Source of the DNA: Enterovibrio calviensis DSM 14347
GTDB taxonomy: Bacteria > Pseudomonadota > Gammaproteobacteria > Enterobacterales > Vibrionaceae
Direction of reading: 5' to 3'
DNA length: 64,000 bases
Assembly (NCBI RefSeq): GCF_000621165.1
Contig: NZ_KK211217.1
Coordinates: 1 to 64,000, forward strand
Below are positions 54,570-63,497 of this stretch, piece after piece. Position 1 is the stretch's first letter, and each line of letters starts with the position of its first letter. The position numbers were made by a program, and so were the translations under genes. The notes below the pieces were generated by a model. The model did not search any database. It was given only the letters and a program-made list of their open reading frames with translations, and was not told the DNA's origin.

Positions 54570-57233
54570 TTAATCAAGCGTGATCTTAATGGTGCGGATT
54601 TGCTTCGCACGAAAGTCGCCAAGTTGAATCACATTGTCATCAACCACCAAGGTATTCAGGGTGTCGAGCATCAGGTTGGTTTCTGCCGCGTGTTTGATTG
54701 CTGCATGCTTCACAGAGAGTGAACCTGTGTTTTCGATGCTGTATTCCGATGGATTAAACAGACGCACATGCAGGGCGTTGTTGTCGAACTGCACGCTACT
54801 ACAAACAAGTTGCGGTGCATCTAGGGTAAACAAACTGTCGCTATCTTTTACCGCGCGCTCGAGCGGATGCATGACGAAATATTTCAAGGTATTGGTGAAC
54901 TGATTGAGCGTTTGCGCTTGATAGTAAGGCGTATTCACACTCCACATTTGCCATTGCCGCACAGCGGTCGCTGGCGAGAAGCTTGAATCAATGTGTAGCC
55001 CAAGTGTGATGTGCTGGTGGCCTTTCATCTGGCTATCGGGGGTGGGGATATATTTAAACTGCTGACCTGAAGCAATCCCAGGGCGGCGAAGAAGGTCGGG
55101 CTTACCCAACCAACCAACGCTGCGGAACAACGTGAGGGCGAGGGTGCCGCTAGGCTGTTCCGCGCTATCGATAAGCACTTCATACTCTTTGATGCCTTGG
55201 GCGAACACGGTCAAGCTGGCTTGCTCATCGTGCAGGTTGGCATAGTTGATCATCGGGTAAATCCCGCAAGGCTCTTCTTTCCAGCCGCGCTCACGCCAGT
55301 CCGCCAACTGTGGTTGAAAGAGTGGACGACGCGCAAATCCAAATGGCGTATCCGCAATGCTTTCTTTGGCTTTTATCGGGCTGTTGATGACCAACTGTAA
55401 GCGGTGATCGTCGGCTTGGTTATCGATGGTCACATCGATCTGCAATGGCTGTTCATCGTTGGTGAGCGTTACCTTCACGGTGTACTCGCAAACGGTGTCT
55501 CGGAAACCCTGAGCGCGAGCTTCTAAGTTTTCTGGTAGCAACCATGTGCCTTTCAAGGTCATCTGTTGTTTACGCTGACCGGATTGTGTTGTGCATTCTG
55601 CGTGACTGAATGACAAGGTGATTACCCAATCATTTTCAGGTGGCGAGTAGTCGTAGGTATCGCCATCATCGCCGCCATCACGCAGCGTGAAGGCTTGCGG
55701 CCAATGCTGGCCAGTTTGCTTATCTGTAAGGTTCAATTCGCCGTTTTGATAGTCGATACGGTAGCGATCATTCTCGATGCATTTGCCAAGCACGGTGGGT
55801 AACACTTGCGCGTCTTTTTCTGGCACTTCTTGAATGATAAGGGACGTGAAACCTAATGCGGGAAGCGCATGTTGAACGGCGATGTCAGTTTGGTAGTAGT
55901 AGCCATTCGGGTCATTGTCTTCGGCATTGCGTTGGATACTGCCGTTGTAGTGCTGGTTTTGCGCTATCACATCAAACGCCACGTTCTCACCGTCTAAGGT
56001 GCTCAGCGTGAAATGGTTAGATTTGGTTGAAAGCGTGATGTCTTGTACCTGATCGCGGGTAACCGGCAAGGTATTGAACAGGGTCAAACGCGTGCCGTTG
56101 TCGAGTTCTGGCTGAGAGTCTGCCAACTTACGCACTAAGTAGTCTCGCGCTGCACTCGATGTTTGATCGACATGCTCAAAGCGTTCAACGATGATCTTGT
56201 TGGTTTTGTCGGTGTTGCAACCGCCGGCACTATCATGGGCGTGGTTACGCGTCATGGTGCGCCAAAGGTTATTAATGAGTTCAGGCTGATAGCCGATGCC
56301 ATAGCGCGTGGCGAGCGCCATAAGGGGCTCAAGCTCAAGGGTGATGCGTCGTTCAAGCATATCGTTCAGGCGCTTATGATCGGCGCGTGACGAGTAAATG
56401 GATCGGTGGATTTTCGATACTTGCCCATCGATCATCTCGCCGCTCAGCGTGTCCATTGGCAGGTCTTGCGCGGCAAGCGAGGCGAACAGTTTGTCGTAGC
56501 TGCTTTCAATCAGCTGGCTATCAATGTTTGCATCTGCCAGCTTTTGATTAAACAGCGCAATACGTTCTTTGACATTGCGATCGACGAAGCGCTGGTCGCC
56601 GCCCAATGGCAGGGCAACATGATGGCTCAGGCAGTCTTTCTCAACTTGTTGTGTCAGTGAAATGGCATCATCAGAGTAGATCAGTTGCCCGCCCACGTAA
56701 TAGCCATCTTTGATGTTGTAGAAAAGCACGTGGCTGCCATCTTCACTTTGCCATTGGCCTTCTCGGTGAGGATAAACGTCCGTCGACAGTCCGCGCCAAA
56801 ACACCGTTTTATCGATGCCGACGCCGTTATAAATCTTTGGCATGTCCATGCTTTGACCAAAAGAGTCTGGCACGTAGCCCAGCATTTCACAGCCACCGAG
56901 TGATTCGCCGAGACGAATACCCAGTTGCAGGTTTCGGATGATGGATTCACCCGAAATGATCAGTTGATCGGTTTGGCTATACCAAGGGCCGATCTTGAGT
57001 TTTCCGCTTTCGACCAAATGACAAAAGCGTTCTTTGTGTTGCGGGCAGGCCGATAAATAATCTTCTACGATGCTCAGTTGTCCATCCAAGTAGTAGTTAT
57101 CTACCTCGCCTTTTTCGAGCGCGTCCATCACTTCTTCGAGGTGATAGATTAATTGAATGAGCGATTCATGAGCGGAGAAATACCACTCAAAATCCCAATG
57201 AGTATGGGAGATAACATGTAGTTGTTTTTTCAT
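54570..57233 (-). CDS. Alpha-mannosidase (GH38), MngB-like
   Basis: 887 residues (E. coli MngB 877). The GH38 catalytic domain has the zinc ligands in SHTHWDFEWY (H12, D14), nucleophile Asp123 in LGYVPDSFGQS and NHAHDSAGG with further metal ligands, then the three-helix and large beta-sandwich domains. It cleaves alpha-mannosides, or 6-phospho derivatives when paired with a PTS: MngB works on mannosyl-glycerate-6-phosphate. Cytoplasmic, no signal peptide. The PTS genes lie upstream on the same strand, as mngA-mngB in E. coli, but the substrate may differ here because of the N-glycan enzymes opposite. Confidence 0.92.
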   Translation of the reverse strand: MKKQLHVISHTHWDFEWYFSAHESLIQLIYHLEEVMDALEKGEVDNYYLDGQLSIVEDYLSACPQHKERFCHLVESGKLKIGPWYSQTDQLIISGESIIRNLQLGIRLGESLGGCEMLGYVPDSFGQSMDMPKIYNGVGIDKTVFWRGLSTDVYPHREGQWQSEDGSHVLFYNIKDGYYVGGQLIYSDDAISLTQQVEKDCLSHHVALPLGGDQRFVDRNVKERIALFNQKLADANIDSQLIESSYDKLFASLAAQDLPMDTLSGEMIDGQVSKIHRSIYSSRADHKRLNDMLERRITLELEPLMALATRYGIGYQPELINNLWRTMTRNHAHDSAGGCNTDKTNKIIVERFEHVDQTSSAARDYLVRKLADSQPELDNGTRLTLFNTLPVTRDQVQDITLSTKSNHFTLSTLDGENVAFDVIAQNQHYNGSIQRNAEDNDPNGYYYQTDIAVQHALPALGFTSLIIQEVPEKDAQVLPTVLGKCIENDRYRIDYQNGELNLTDKQTGQHWPQAFTLRDGGDDGDTYDYSPPENDWVITLSFSHAECTTQSGQRKQQMTLKGTWLLPENLEARAQGFRDTVCEYTVKVTLTNDEQPLQIDVTIDNQADDHRLQLVINSPIKAKESIADTPFGFARRPLFQPQLADWRERGWKEEPCGIYPMINYANLHDEQASLTVFAQGIKEYEVLIDSAEQPSGTLALTLFRSVGWLGKPDLLRRPGIASGQQFKYIPTPDSQMKGHQHITLGLHIDSSFSPATAVRQWQMWSVNTPYYQAQTLNQFTNTLKYFVMHPLERAVKDSDSLFTLDAPQLVCSSVQFDNNALHVRLFNPSEYSIENTGSLSVKHAAIKHAAETNLMLDTLNTLVVDDNVIQLGDFRAKQIRTIKITLD

Positions 57234-57268
57234 AAACCTGTCCGCTTTGGAATGCTATCCGTTGATGC

Positions 57269-57297
57269 GAAGGTGCGGCTCAGTGAGCTGCACCTTC
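57269..57297 (-). other. Hairpin between EIIA and alpha-mannosidase genes
   Basis: An 8-bp stem (gaaggtgc / gcaccttc) extended by gct/agc after one mismatch. No T-run. Probably a stabilising or attenuating hairpin that lowers alpha-mannosidase expression relative to the PTS genes. Confidence 0.5.
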
Positions 57298-57317
57298 ATG
57301 TCATTGGATATGTAAAC

Positions 57318-57764
57318 TCACGCAATTACGTGTTGAATGGTGTCTAAAATGGCTTGCGTATCGTTCTGTTGTAGTGTGTTTCGAATATCGGGTTTCATCA
57401 TGGCGCGCGACAACTTAGTCAGCATCACCAAGCTTTCTTCAGCGCCTGACTCTGGAATCGCTAACGACACTGCCGTGGTGACTGGTTCATCATCCATGGT
57501 TTCCCATTGGATAGGGTGGGCAAAGCGCACCACAAAAATCGCTGGTGTTTTCACATGGGAAGATTTGCAGTGTGGCACCGCTATTCCGCCGAGAAACCCT
57601 GTGCTGTCGTGAGACTCTCGCGCTTGTAAGCCACCTGCGAAGCCATCAATGCTGTCGATGTAGCCCAGTTGATGCGCGTGCGCAGCAATGAACTGAAAAG
57701 CTTGCTGCTGTGTCGTAGAGTGGGCATCAGTCAGAATATGTTCTGCGTTAAATACATTGCTCAT
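57318..57764 (-). CDS. PTS EIIA component, fructose family
   Basis: 148 residues of the PTS_EIIA_2 fold. The phosphorylated histidine is His65 in GGIAVPHCKSSHVKTP, and ESHDSTGFLGG precedes it. It takes phosphate from HPr and passes it to EIIB. It starts 5 bp after the EIIBC stop. In E. coli MngA these domains are fused into one EIIABC polypeptide; here they are separate. Confidence 0.93.
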   Translation of the reverse strand: MSNVFNAEHILTDAHSTTQQQAFQFIAAHAHQLGYIDSIDGFAGGLQARESHDSTGFLGGIAVPHCKSSHVKTPAIFVVRFAHPIQWETMDDEPVTTAVSLAIPESGAEESLVMLTKLSRAMMKPDIRNTLQQNDTQAILDTIQHVIA

Positions 57765-57769
57765 CAGGT

Positions 57770-59332
57770 TTATCCATTCACTGTGGTTGAGGCGGCAACA
57801 GCGGGTGTGACTGCTTCTTGCTGCATGGTGGTTGATGCTGCGCCCGCGTCTTTTGCATCAGCAACAGGCTGTTTAGAAGGGCGTCGCCAGAATCCGATAA
57901 TCATGGCCGTGGTTGCGATACCCGCGAAGGTACAAGCAATCCACGTTACGAAAGGAATCGGCTGCTCGATGTAACCGATGAACGTACCCAACGGAGAACC
58001 GATACCGCCATAGAATTTCACGTCCAAGTAGCCAACAAGGCCACCGGCTAGTGCTGAGCCGGCCACACTGGCGGTGATGATTTGAACGGGGTTCGCCGCA
58101 GCAAATGGAATTGCACCTTCAGTTACCCCGACAATGCCCATACCGAACGCGGAGTTTGCAGACACTTTTTCAGTGTCAGAGAAGCGGTTTTTGAACAGTT
58201 TTGACGCCAAGAAGATACCCAGCGGAGCAACAGAGATAGCCGCTTGCGCCGCAGTGCCTGGTACAAAGTTAGCGCCTTCAATGCCATATTTTGCAACGGT
58301 GTCTGTCCAAACGGCAGTACCGAAAATCAGTGCAGTTTTGTTGACTGGGCCGCCGAAGTCGAAGCCGATCATGGCACCGATAATGGCACCGATGATGAAG
58401 GTAGACGCGCCATACGTGTTGGTTAGCCAGTTTAGACCTTCATAGAGTGCACTCATTGCGCCAGCAATAGGTTGTCCAATGAAGTACAGCACCACAACGG
58501 TAATGAAGAAGGTCGCGATCAACGGGATGATCATGATAGGAACAAGCGGTTGAAGCAGTTTCGGCCATTTGATTTTCTTCAGGTACTTCACGAAGTAACC
58601 AACAAGGAAAGCAACAAGAATGGCTGATAGGAAGCCGCCACCTGCGTCGGTACCCAAGAATGCAGGGTCATTCGCCATGTATGCACCCAGCATCGCTGGA
58701 GCGATCGCGGGACGATCCGCGATGGAGTTTGCGACGAAGCCTGCAAACAGTGGGATCATTAGTAGGAAGCCGATCTGACCCACTTTGAACAAGTGCGCCA
58801 TGAAGTAACCGAGAGGTTCGGTTTGGTCAAAGCCCCACGCGACCATGCGGCCTAGGTCATCACGCTGGAAAGCGAAAATATTCGCGATGGCCAGCAACAA
58901 ACCCGCAGCAATAACCATGGGTACCATGTAAGAGATACCGCTCATGATGTGCTGAACAAAACCGTTCTCAGTGGTTTTACCCAAGGTCACGTTACCGACT
59001 TTTGTGCCTTTCGCACCAAAGACGGTCGCGTTTTCTTCTGCTTCTTTGATAAGTGCCATTGCGTCGCGAATCGCGGCTTTTGGACGTGCTTTGTAAACAC
59101 GTTTCCCTGCAAAGCGAGCAAGATCAATTTCAATATCAGAGGCGATGATCACTAGCTCTGCATCGTTAATTTCTTGTTCGGTCAGGATGTTTTGCGCACC
59201 GATTGAACCTTGGGTTTCAACCTTTACAAAAAAATTGTGTTCTTTGCCAGCTTGTTCAAGGGCTTCAGCTGCCATGTAGGTGTGCGCAATACCAGCAGCA
59301 CAGGCGGTAATCGCAACAACATTTTTGGTCAT
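57770..59332 (-). CDS. PTS EIIBC component, fructose/mannosylglycerate family
   Basis: 520 residues. An N-terminal EIIB domain (phosphorylation site Cys11 in VAITACAAGIAHTYMAAEAL) is joined to an EIIC domain from about 120 on with eight to ten membrane segments. Conserved EIIC blocks are GFDFGGPVNKTALIFG and MGIVGVTEGAIPFAAANP. It imports and phosphorylates a sugar, probably a mannoside, given the adjacent GH38 enzyme. A strong aaggagaac precedes the start. It leads the minus-strand operon EIIBC-EIIA-mannosidase-RpiR. Confidence 0.94.
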   Translation of the reverse strand: MTKNVVAITACAAGIAHTYMAAEALEQAGKEHNFFVKVETQGSIGAQNILTEQEINDAELVIIASDIEIDLARFAGKRVYKARPKAAIRDAMALIKEAEENATVFGAKGTKVGNVTLGKTTENGFVQHIMSGISYMVPMVIAAGLLLAIANIFAFQRDDLGRMVAWGFDQTEPLGYFMAHLFKVGQIGFLLMIPLFAGFVANSIADRPAIAPAMLGAYMANDPAFLGTDAGGGFLSAILVAFLVGYFVKYLKKIKWPKLLQPLVPIMIIPLIATFFITVVVLYFIGQPIAGAMSALYEGLNWLTNTYGASTFIIGAIIGAMIGFDFGGPVNKTALIFGTAVWTDTVAKYGIEGANFVPGTAAQAAISVAPLGIFLASKLFKNRFSDTEKVSANSAFGMGIVGVTEGAIPFAAANPVQIITASVAGSALAGGLVGYLDVKFYGGIGSPLGTFIGYIEQPIPFVTWIACTFAGIATTAMIIGFWRRPSKQPVADAKDAGAASTTMQQEAVTPAVAASTTVNG

Positions 59333-59403
59333 GAGGTTCTCCTTCTACGACCTTCAAATAGGGATTTGGCTGAGAGATGATGAAAACATTTCCAATTTAA
59401 GAC

Positions 59404-59419
59404 TGTGATTGAGCGCATA
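59404..59419. promoter_or_regulatory. Possible CRP site before the EIIBC operon
   Basis: TGTGATTGAGCGCATA has one perfect CRP half (TGTGA) and a 3-of-5 match in the other (TCACA). It lies 72-87 bp upstream of the EIIBC start, where cAMP-CRP activation of a PTS sugar operon would be expected. Weak on sequence alone. Confidence 0.33.
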
Positions 59420-59432
59420 TTAGTCATTTTGT

Positions 59433-59446
59433 TGTAAATATTTACA
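59433..59446. promoter_or_regulatory. Perfect 14-bp palindrome between EIIBC and araC-type gene
   Basis: TGTAAATATTTACA is a perfect palindrome in the middle of the 233-bp divergent region; an imperfect relative (tgtaaattttttcac) lies at 59488-59502. This is a good candidate operator for the RpiR regulator or another dimeric repressor. AraC proteins usually prefer direct repeats, so the AraC gene product is a less likely binder. Confidence 0.55.
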
Positions 59447-59565
59447 GTTAAATGGTGCACTCCATCATGGAAATATTCTCAGAAAGCTGTAAATTTTTTC
59501 ACCACAATCAGAGTAATTTTTATTCTGATGAATGAATTTTCACACCCAGCAGTGAGAGTGACACC

Positions 59566-60459
59566 ATGCCGCACACGACCAACCAGACCGATACATTTTC
59601 ATATTTGGTGCTTTCAGAGATCGCAGGTCGTTTAGAGGGAAAGCTAAATACCGAATGTCATTACGCGGTTCCATGCGGAGAGATGCCACTTCTCGCGTGG
59701 TGTACGCCCAATGAACGGGTAGATATCGTCGTCGAAGGTTCGGTAGACATGATGTACAGCCGAGGGAATGGTGAGCGAGGGTTGGTGCGCATGCTGCCTG
59801 GCGATGTGCTTCGCATTAAAGCTCACGGTTGGAATTTGCCTTATGCGAATGAGGCAAACACCCTGAGTATCTGCTGCCGTGGCGAAAAGCTAGGACTCAG
59901 TTACAACCATTGGCAAGATGGTCGTTGCATCAGTTTGGCAAAATGGGCCATGCCATTGACCTCTCTGAATGCGTTGTTGCTTGGCTTGACGTCTGAAGTG
60001 ACGGGCTTGAGTGATGTGAAACTTGATGTGTTATTGCAAGCCATTTCTCGAAAGCTAAGTGCCAGAGCTTCCGATGTCTCCAAACAAAAGCAGCTATTTC
60101 ATCAAATCCTAACCTACATGCGCTGCCATTTTCATGAGTCAATTTGTCGAGAGTCGGTGGCTGAGCATTTTTATATTTCAACGAGCTATCTTTCTCATCT
60201 GTTCCGACAGCACAGCGATATTGGCTTCAATGAATACATTAATCGAGAGCGCTTTGCCCACGCGAGGCATCTGTTGATAGAGAAAGGGTTGCGCGTTAAA
60301 CAAGTGGCGCTGGAAAGTGGATTCGTGGATGCAGATTACTTTTGTCGTCTATTTAAACGGCTCGCTGGGATGACGCCAACCCAATATCGCCAGCAATACA
60401 TCAGTCAGCAGCACCAATTTGTTCAAGAAGTTACGCAAGATTTTTCGGCTCGCTCCTAA
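59566..60459 (+). CDS. AraC-family transcriptional regulator
   Basis: 297 residues with a cupin-like sensing domain (about 30-110, RMLPGDVLRIKAHGW) and a C-terminal double helix-turn-helix (about 185-282, ESVAEHFYISTSYLSHLFRQ and KQVALESGFVDADYFCRLFK). It is divergent from the PTS EIIBC operon and likely an activator of it or of the plus-strand glycan genes in response to a free sugar or glycan. Followed after about 85 bp by the crr terminator. Confidence 0.9.
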   Translation: MPHTTNQTDTFSYLVLSEIAGRLEGKLNTECHYAVPCGEMPLLAWCTPNERVDIVVEGSVDMMYSRGNGERGLVRMLPGDVLRIKAHGWNLPYANEANTLSICCRGEKLGLSYNHWQDGRCISLAKWAMPLTSLNALLLGLTSEVTGLSDVKLDVLLQAISRKLSARASDVSKQKQLFHQILTYMRCHFHESICRESVAEHFYISTSYLSHLFRQHSDIGFNEYINRERFAHARHLLIEKGLRVKQVALESGFVDADYFCRLFKRLAGMTPTQYRQQYISQQHQFVQEVTQDFSARS

Positions 60460-60543
60460 CGATTGTTTTAGGAAGAGGGGGGATGTTTCGCTGAGTGTGA
60501 AATCGTATGAGACGTGGCTGCGCGGGTACAAATAAAAGGCAAC

Positions 60544-60573
60544 AAAAAAGCGCAGCCGAGGCTGCGCTTTTTC
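60544..60573. terminator. Bidirectional terminator between the AraC-type gene and crr
   Basis: A 13-bp stem (aaaaagcgcagcc / ggctgcgcttttt) with a tiny loop and A/T runs on each side. Confidence 0.92.
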
Positions 60574-60587
60574 TTACACATTAAGAA

Positions 60588-61097
60588 TTACTTCTTGATG
60601 CGTAGTACTGGTGTTTGACCAACAACAACAGAACCAGAAAGCTTGTTCAGCTCTTTGATTTCGTCCATGTTAGAAATAACAACAGGTGTCAGGGTAGACT
60701 TCGCTTTTTCTTCTAGCATAGCCAGATCGAATTCGATGATTGGGTCGCCAACTTTAACAGTTTGACCTTCTTCAGCGATACGCTTGAAGCCTTCACCTTT
60801 TAGCTCAACAGTGTCGATGCCGAAGTGAACGAACATTTCGATGCCGTCTTCAGATTCGATAGAGAAAGCGTGGTTAGTTTCGAAAATCTTACCAATGGTG
60901 CCGTTAACCGGTGCAACCATTTTGTCGCCAGTTGGTTTGATTGCGATACCGTCACCAACGATTTTCTCTGCGAAAACAACATCTGGCACATCTTCGATGT
61001 TTACGATTTCACCAGAAAGAGGTGCCATGATTTCAATCACACCTGCATCGCTGCTGTCGTCAGAAACCAGCTTCTTCAGTTTGTCAAACAGACCCAT
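60588..61097 (-). CDS. crr: PTS glucose-specific EIIA (EIIA-Glc)
   Basis: 169 residues, the same length as in E. coli. The phosphorylated histidine is His91 in [11 protein letters not shown], and His76 in TNHAFS assists. It passes phosphate to glucose-type EIIB domains and, depending on its phosphorylation, controls adenylate cyclase and inducer exclusion. Last gene of ptsH-ptsI-crr; 42 bp after ptsI. Confidence 0.98.
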   Translation of the reverse strand: MGLFDKLKKLVSDDSSDAGVIEIMAPLSGEIVNIEDVPDVVFAEKIVGDGIAIKPTGDKMVAPVNGTIGKIFETNHAFSIESEDGIEMFVHFGIDTVELKGEGFKRIAEEGQTVKVGDPIIEFDLAMLEEKAKSTLTPVVISNMDEIKELNKLSGSVVVGQTPVLRIKK

Positions 61098-61139
61098 AGT
61101 GTTTGCTCCTAAGCGTTATCAATACTTTGCTGCCGTATT

Positions 61140-62867
61140 CTAGCAGACAGTTTTCTCAGCAATGAATTTATCTACGTGTGCAGTGATTTCAGCTGCGGTA
61201 GGCATTGCCAATGCTTCTTCTGCCATCGCTTTAACATCAGCAAAGTTAGCATTACGGATAATTTTCTTGATGCGTGGGATAGAGATGCCGCTCATGCTGA
61301 ACTCATCAAGACCCATACCCATTAGCAACAATGTTGCTCGCTCATCACCTGCAAGCTCGCCACACATGCCAGTCCATTTGCCTTCTTTGTGAGAAGCGTC
61401 AATGACTTGCTTGATAACGGTCAATACAGCTGGAGACAATGGGTTGTATAGGTGCGAGATCATCTCGTTACCACGGTCAACCGCCAGAGTATACTGGGTT
61501 AAGTCGTTTGTACCAATGCTAAAGAATGCAACTTCTTTCGCTAGGTGGTGAGCAATCGCTGCCGCTGCTGGCGTTTCAACCATTACACCGATTTCGATGT
61601 TCTCGTCGAACGCATGGCCTTCTGCACGAAGCTCAACTTTGTACTCTTCGATCGCCGCTTTAAGCTCACGGATTTCTTCTACCGAGATGATCATTGGGAA
61701 CATCACGCGTAGCTTGCCATGTGCTGATGCACGTAGGATTGCACGAAGTTGATCGCGAAGAATCTCACGACGGTCCAAGCTGATGCGAATAGCACGCCAG
61801 CCTAGGAACGGGTTCATTTCTTTTGGCAGATCCATGTACGGAAGATCTTTGTCACCACCGATATCCATAGTACGGATAATAATTGGGTGACCTTGCATTG
61901 CCAAGGCAACGTCTTTGTACGCTTTGTACTGCTCTTCTTCAGTAGGCAGTGCGTCACGATCCATGAACAGGAACTCAGTGCGGTACAGACCAACACCTTC
62001 ACCGCCGTTACGGTTGATACCGTCACAGTCTTTCACTGTACCGATGTTGCCGCAAACTTCGACTTGGTGACCATCAAGAGTGATTGCTGGCAAATCTTTC
62101 AGTTTTGCTAGCTCATCTTTCTCTGCGATGAATTCGTCGCGGATCGATTTGAATTTGTTTAGCTCTTCGTTGCTTGGGTTGATCACAATCTTGTTGTTGA
62201 TTGCATCAAGTACCAGCATATCGCCGTTGTTCACACGCTTAGTGATATCGTTAGTACCAACGATTGCAGGCAGTTCTAGCGAACGCGCCATGATAGAGGT
62301 GTGTGAAGTACGACCGCCGATATCTGTAATGAAGCCCAGAACATAATCGAGGTTGATTTGCGCTGTTTCAGAAGGCGTTAGGTCGTTAGCAACCAAAATA
62401 ACTTCTTCATTGATTGAGCTCAAAGACACGATATTGATACCCAGTGCGTTTTTAATGAAACGCGAGCCAATATCACGTACATCTGTTGCGCGCTCTTTTA
62501 GGTATTCGTCATCTAAAGACTCAAGCGTTACAGCTTGTTCTTCAATCACGCTATAGATTGCGTATTCAACAGAAGCGTTATTGTCTTTGATGAAAGCTAT
62601 GATTTCTTCTTCTAGCTCTTCATCTTCAAGCAGCATGATGTGACCTTCAAAGATTGCTTCTTTCTCTTCACCGAAAGTCGCAAGAGCTTTTTCTTTAATC
62701 ACTTCAAGTTGCTGTTTAGATAGTTCACGCGCTTCGAAAAGGCGCTTGATTTGCGCGTCTAGCTGATCAGCTGGAAGCGGGTTTTTGTTGATGACGATGT
62801 CATCTTCTTGAAGTAGCAGCGCTTTGCCAAAAGCAATACCAGGAGATGCCAGGATACCTGAAATCAT
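61140..62867 (-). CDS. ptsI: PTS enzyme I (phosphoenolpyruvate-protein phosphotransferase)
   Basis: 575 residues, the E. coli length. The active His189 lies in [20 protein letters not shown]; the PEP/Mg site is in [15 protein letters not shown] and [12 protein letters not shown], and the catalytic cysteine in [10 protein letters not shown]. It starts the phosphate relay from PEP to HPr. It follows ptsH by 55 bp and should feed the mannoside-type PTS next door. Confidence 0.99.
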   Translation of the reverse strand: MISGILASPGIAFGKALLLQEDDIVINKNPLPADQLDAQIKRLFEARELSKQQLEVIKEKALATFGEEKEAIFEGHIMLLEDEELEEEIIAFIKDNNASVEYAIYSVIEEQAVTLESLDDEYLKERATDVRDIGSRFIKNALGINIVSLSSINEEVILVANDLTPSETAQINLDYVLGFITDIGGRTSHTSIMARSLELPAIVGTNDITKRVNNGDMLVLDAINNKIVINPSNEELNKFKSIRDEFIAEKDELAKLKDLPAITLDGHQVEVCGNIGTVKDCDGINRNGGEGVGLYRTEFLFMDRDALPTEEEQYKAYKDVALAMQGHPIIIRTMDIGGDKDLPYMDLPKEMNPFLGWRAIRISLDRREILRDQLRAILRASAHGKLRVMFPMIISVEEIRELKAAIEEYKVELRAEGHAFDENIEIGVMVETPAAAAIAHHLAKEVAFFSIGTNDLTQYTLAVDRGNEMISHLYNPLSPAVLTVIKQVIDASHKEGKWTGMCGELAGDERATLLLMGMGLDEFSMSGISIPRIKKIIRNANFADVKAMAEEALAMPTAAEITAHVDKFIAEKTVC

Positions 62868-62922
62868 AGCCTTACCTTACATTTGATCAATTGAAATACT
62901 AATGGAAAGAAAAAGAGCTGGA

Positions 62923-63180
62923 TTATTCCAGCTCGTCCATTAGCTTAACTAGGTGATCAACGGCTTCTTGAGCTTGTGCACCTTCAGCTTTGATAGTAAC
63001 CACAGTACCTTTAGTTAGACCTAGAGTTTGCAGTTTGAACAGGCTAGTTGCGCTTGCTTCTTTACCACCAGATTCAACAGTGACTTTTGCTTCAAAGCTT
63101 TTTGCTTCTTTAACAAACTGAGCAGCAGGACGAGTGTGTAGACCGTTTTCAGCAGTGATTTCTACTTGCTTTTGATACAT
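62923..63180 (-). CDS. ptsH: PTS phosphocarrier protein HPr
   Basis: 85 residues, as in E. coli. The phosphorylated His15 is in [13 protein letters not shown], and the regulatory-serine region is [16 protein letters not shown]. It carries phosphate from enzyme I to the EIIA proteins, including the fructose-type EIIA at 57.3 kb. First gene of the ptsHI-crr operon. Confidence 0.99.
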   Translation of the reverse strand: MYQKQVEITAENGLHTRPAAQFVKEAKSFEAKVTVESGGKEASATSLFKLQTLGLTKGTVVTIKAEGAQAQEAVDHLVKLMDELE

Positions 63181-63497
63181 GTTTTACCCCGGTACATTAT
63201 TTATTTAGGTTTATGTATTAAATCTGTGGATAGCTTAAACCGTATGGCCTGTTTTGGCTATCAATGGACGTTAAACTAACCAAGATTTACATGCCCTAGC
63301 TTAATCCAAGTCAATTTTTTGTGACATTTTTCCGTAAATCGATACCTGACTCACTATCGAGTCGAGGATTAAATTCGAGCTGGAAAATAAAAGGCTGGGA
63401 ATTTTTACTAGAGCAGGCAGAAAAAATCAAATAAAAAAGCCCTGTTAGGGCTTTTTTGTTATCGACAATACGATTGTATTTAGGTCAAGAATACCGA
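63181..63497. other. Region between cysK and ptsH
   Basis: 317 bp containing the ptsH leader and promoter region and the cysK terminator. E. coli also has a long gap with several promoters here. A TGTGA half site occurs near 63321 but no convincing full CRP site was found. No coding sequence is seen. Confidence 0.55.
63433..63458. terminator. Terminator of cysK
   Basis: A perfect 11-bp stem (aaaaaagccct / agggctttttt) with a very small loop. It lies 40 bp beyond the cysK stop on the minus strand; the A/T symmetry makes it work in both directions. Confidence 0.9.
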
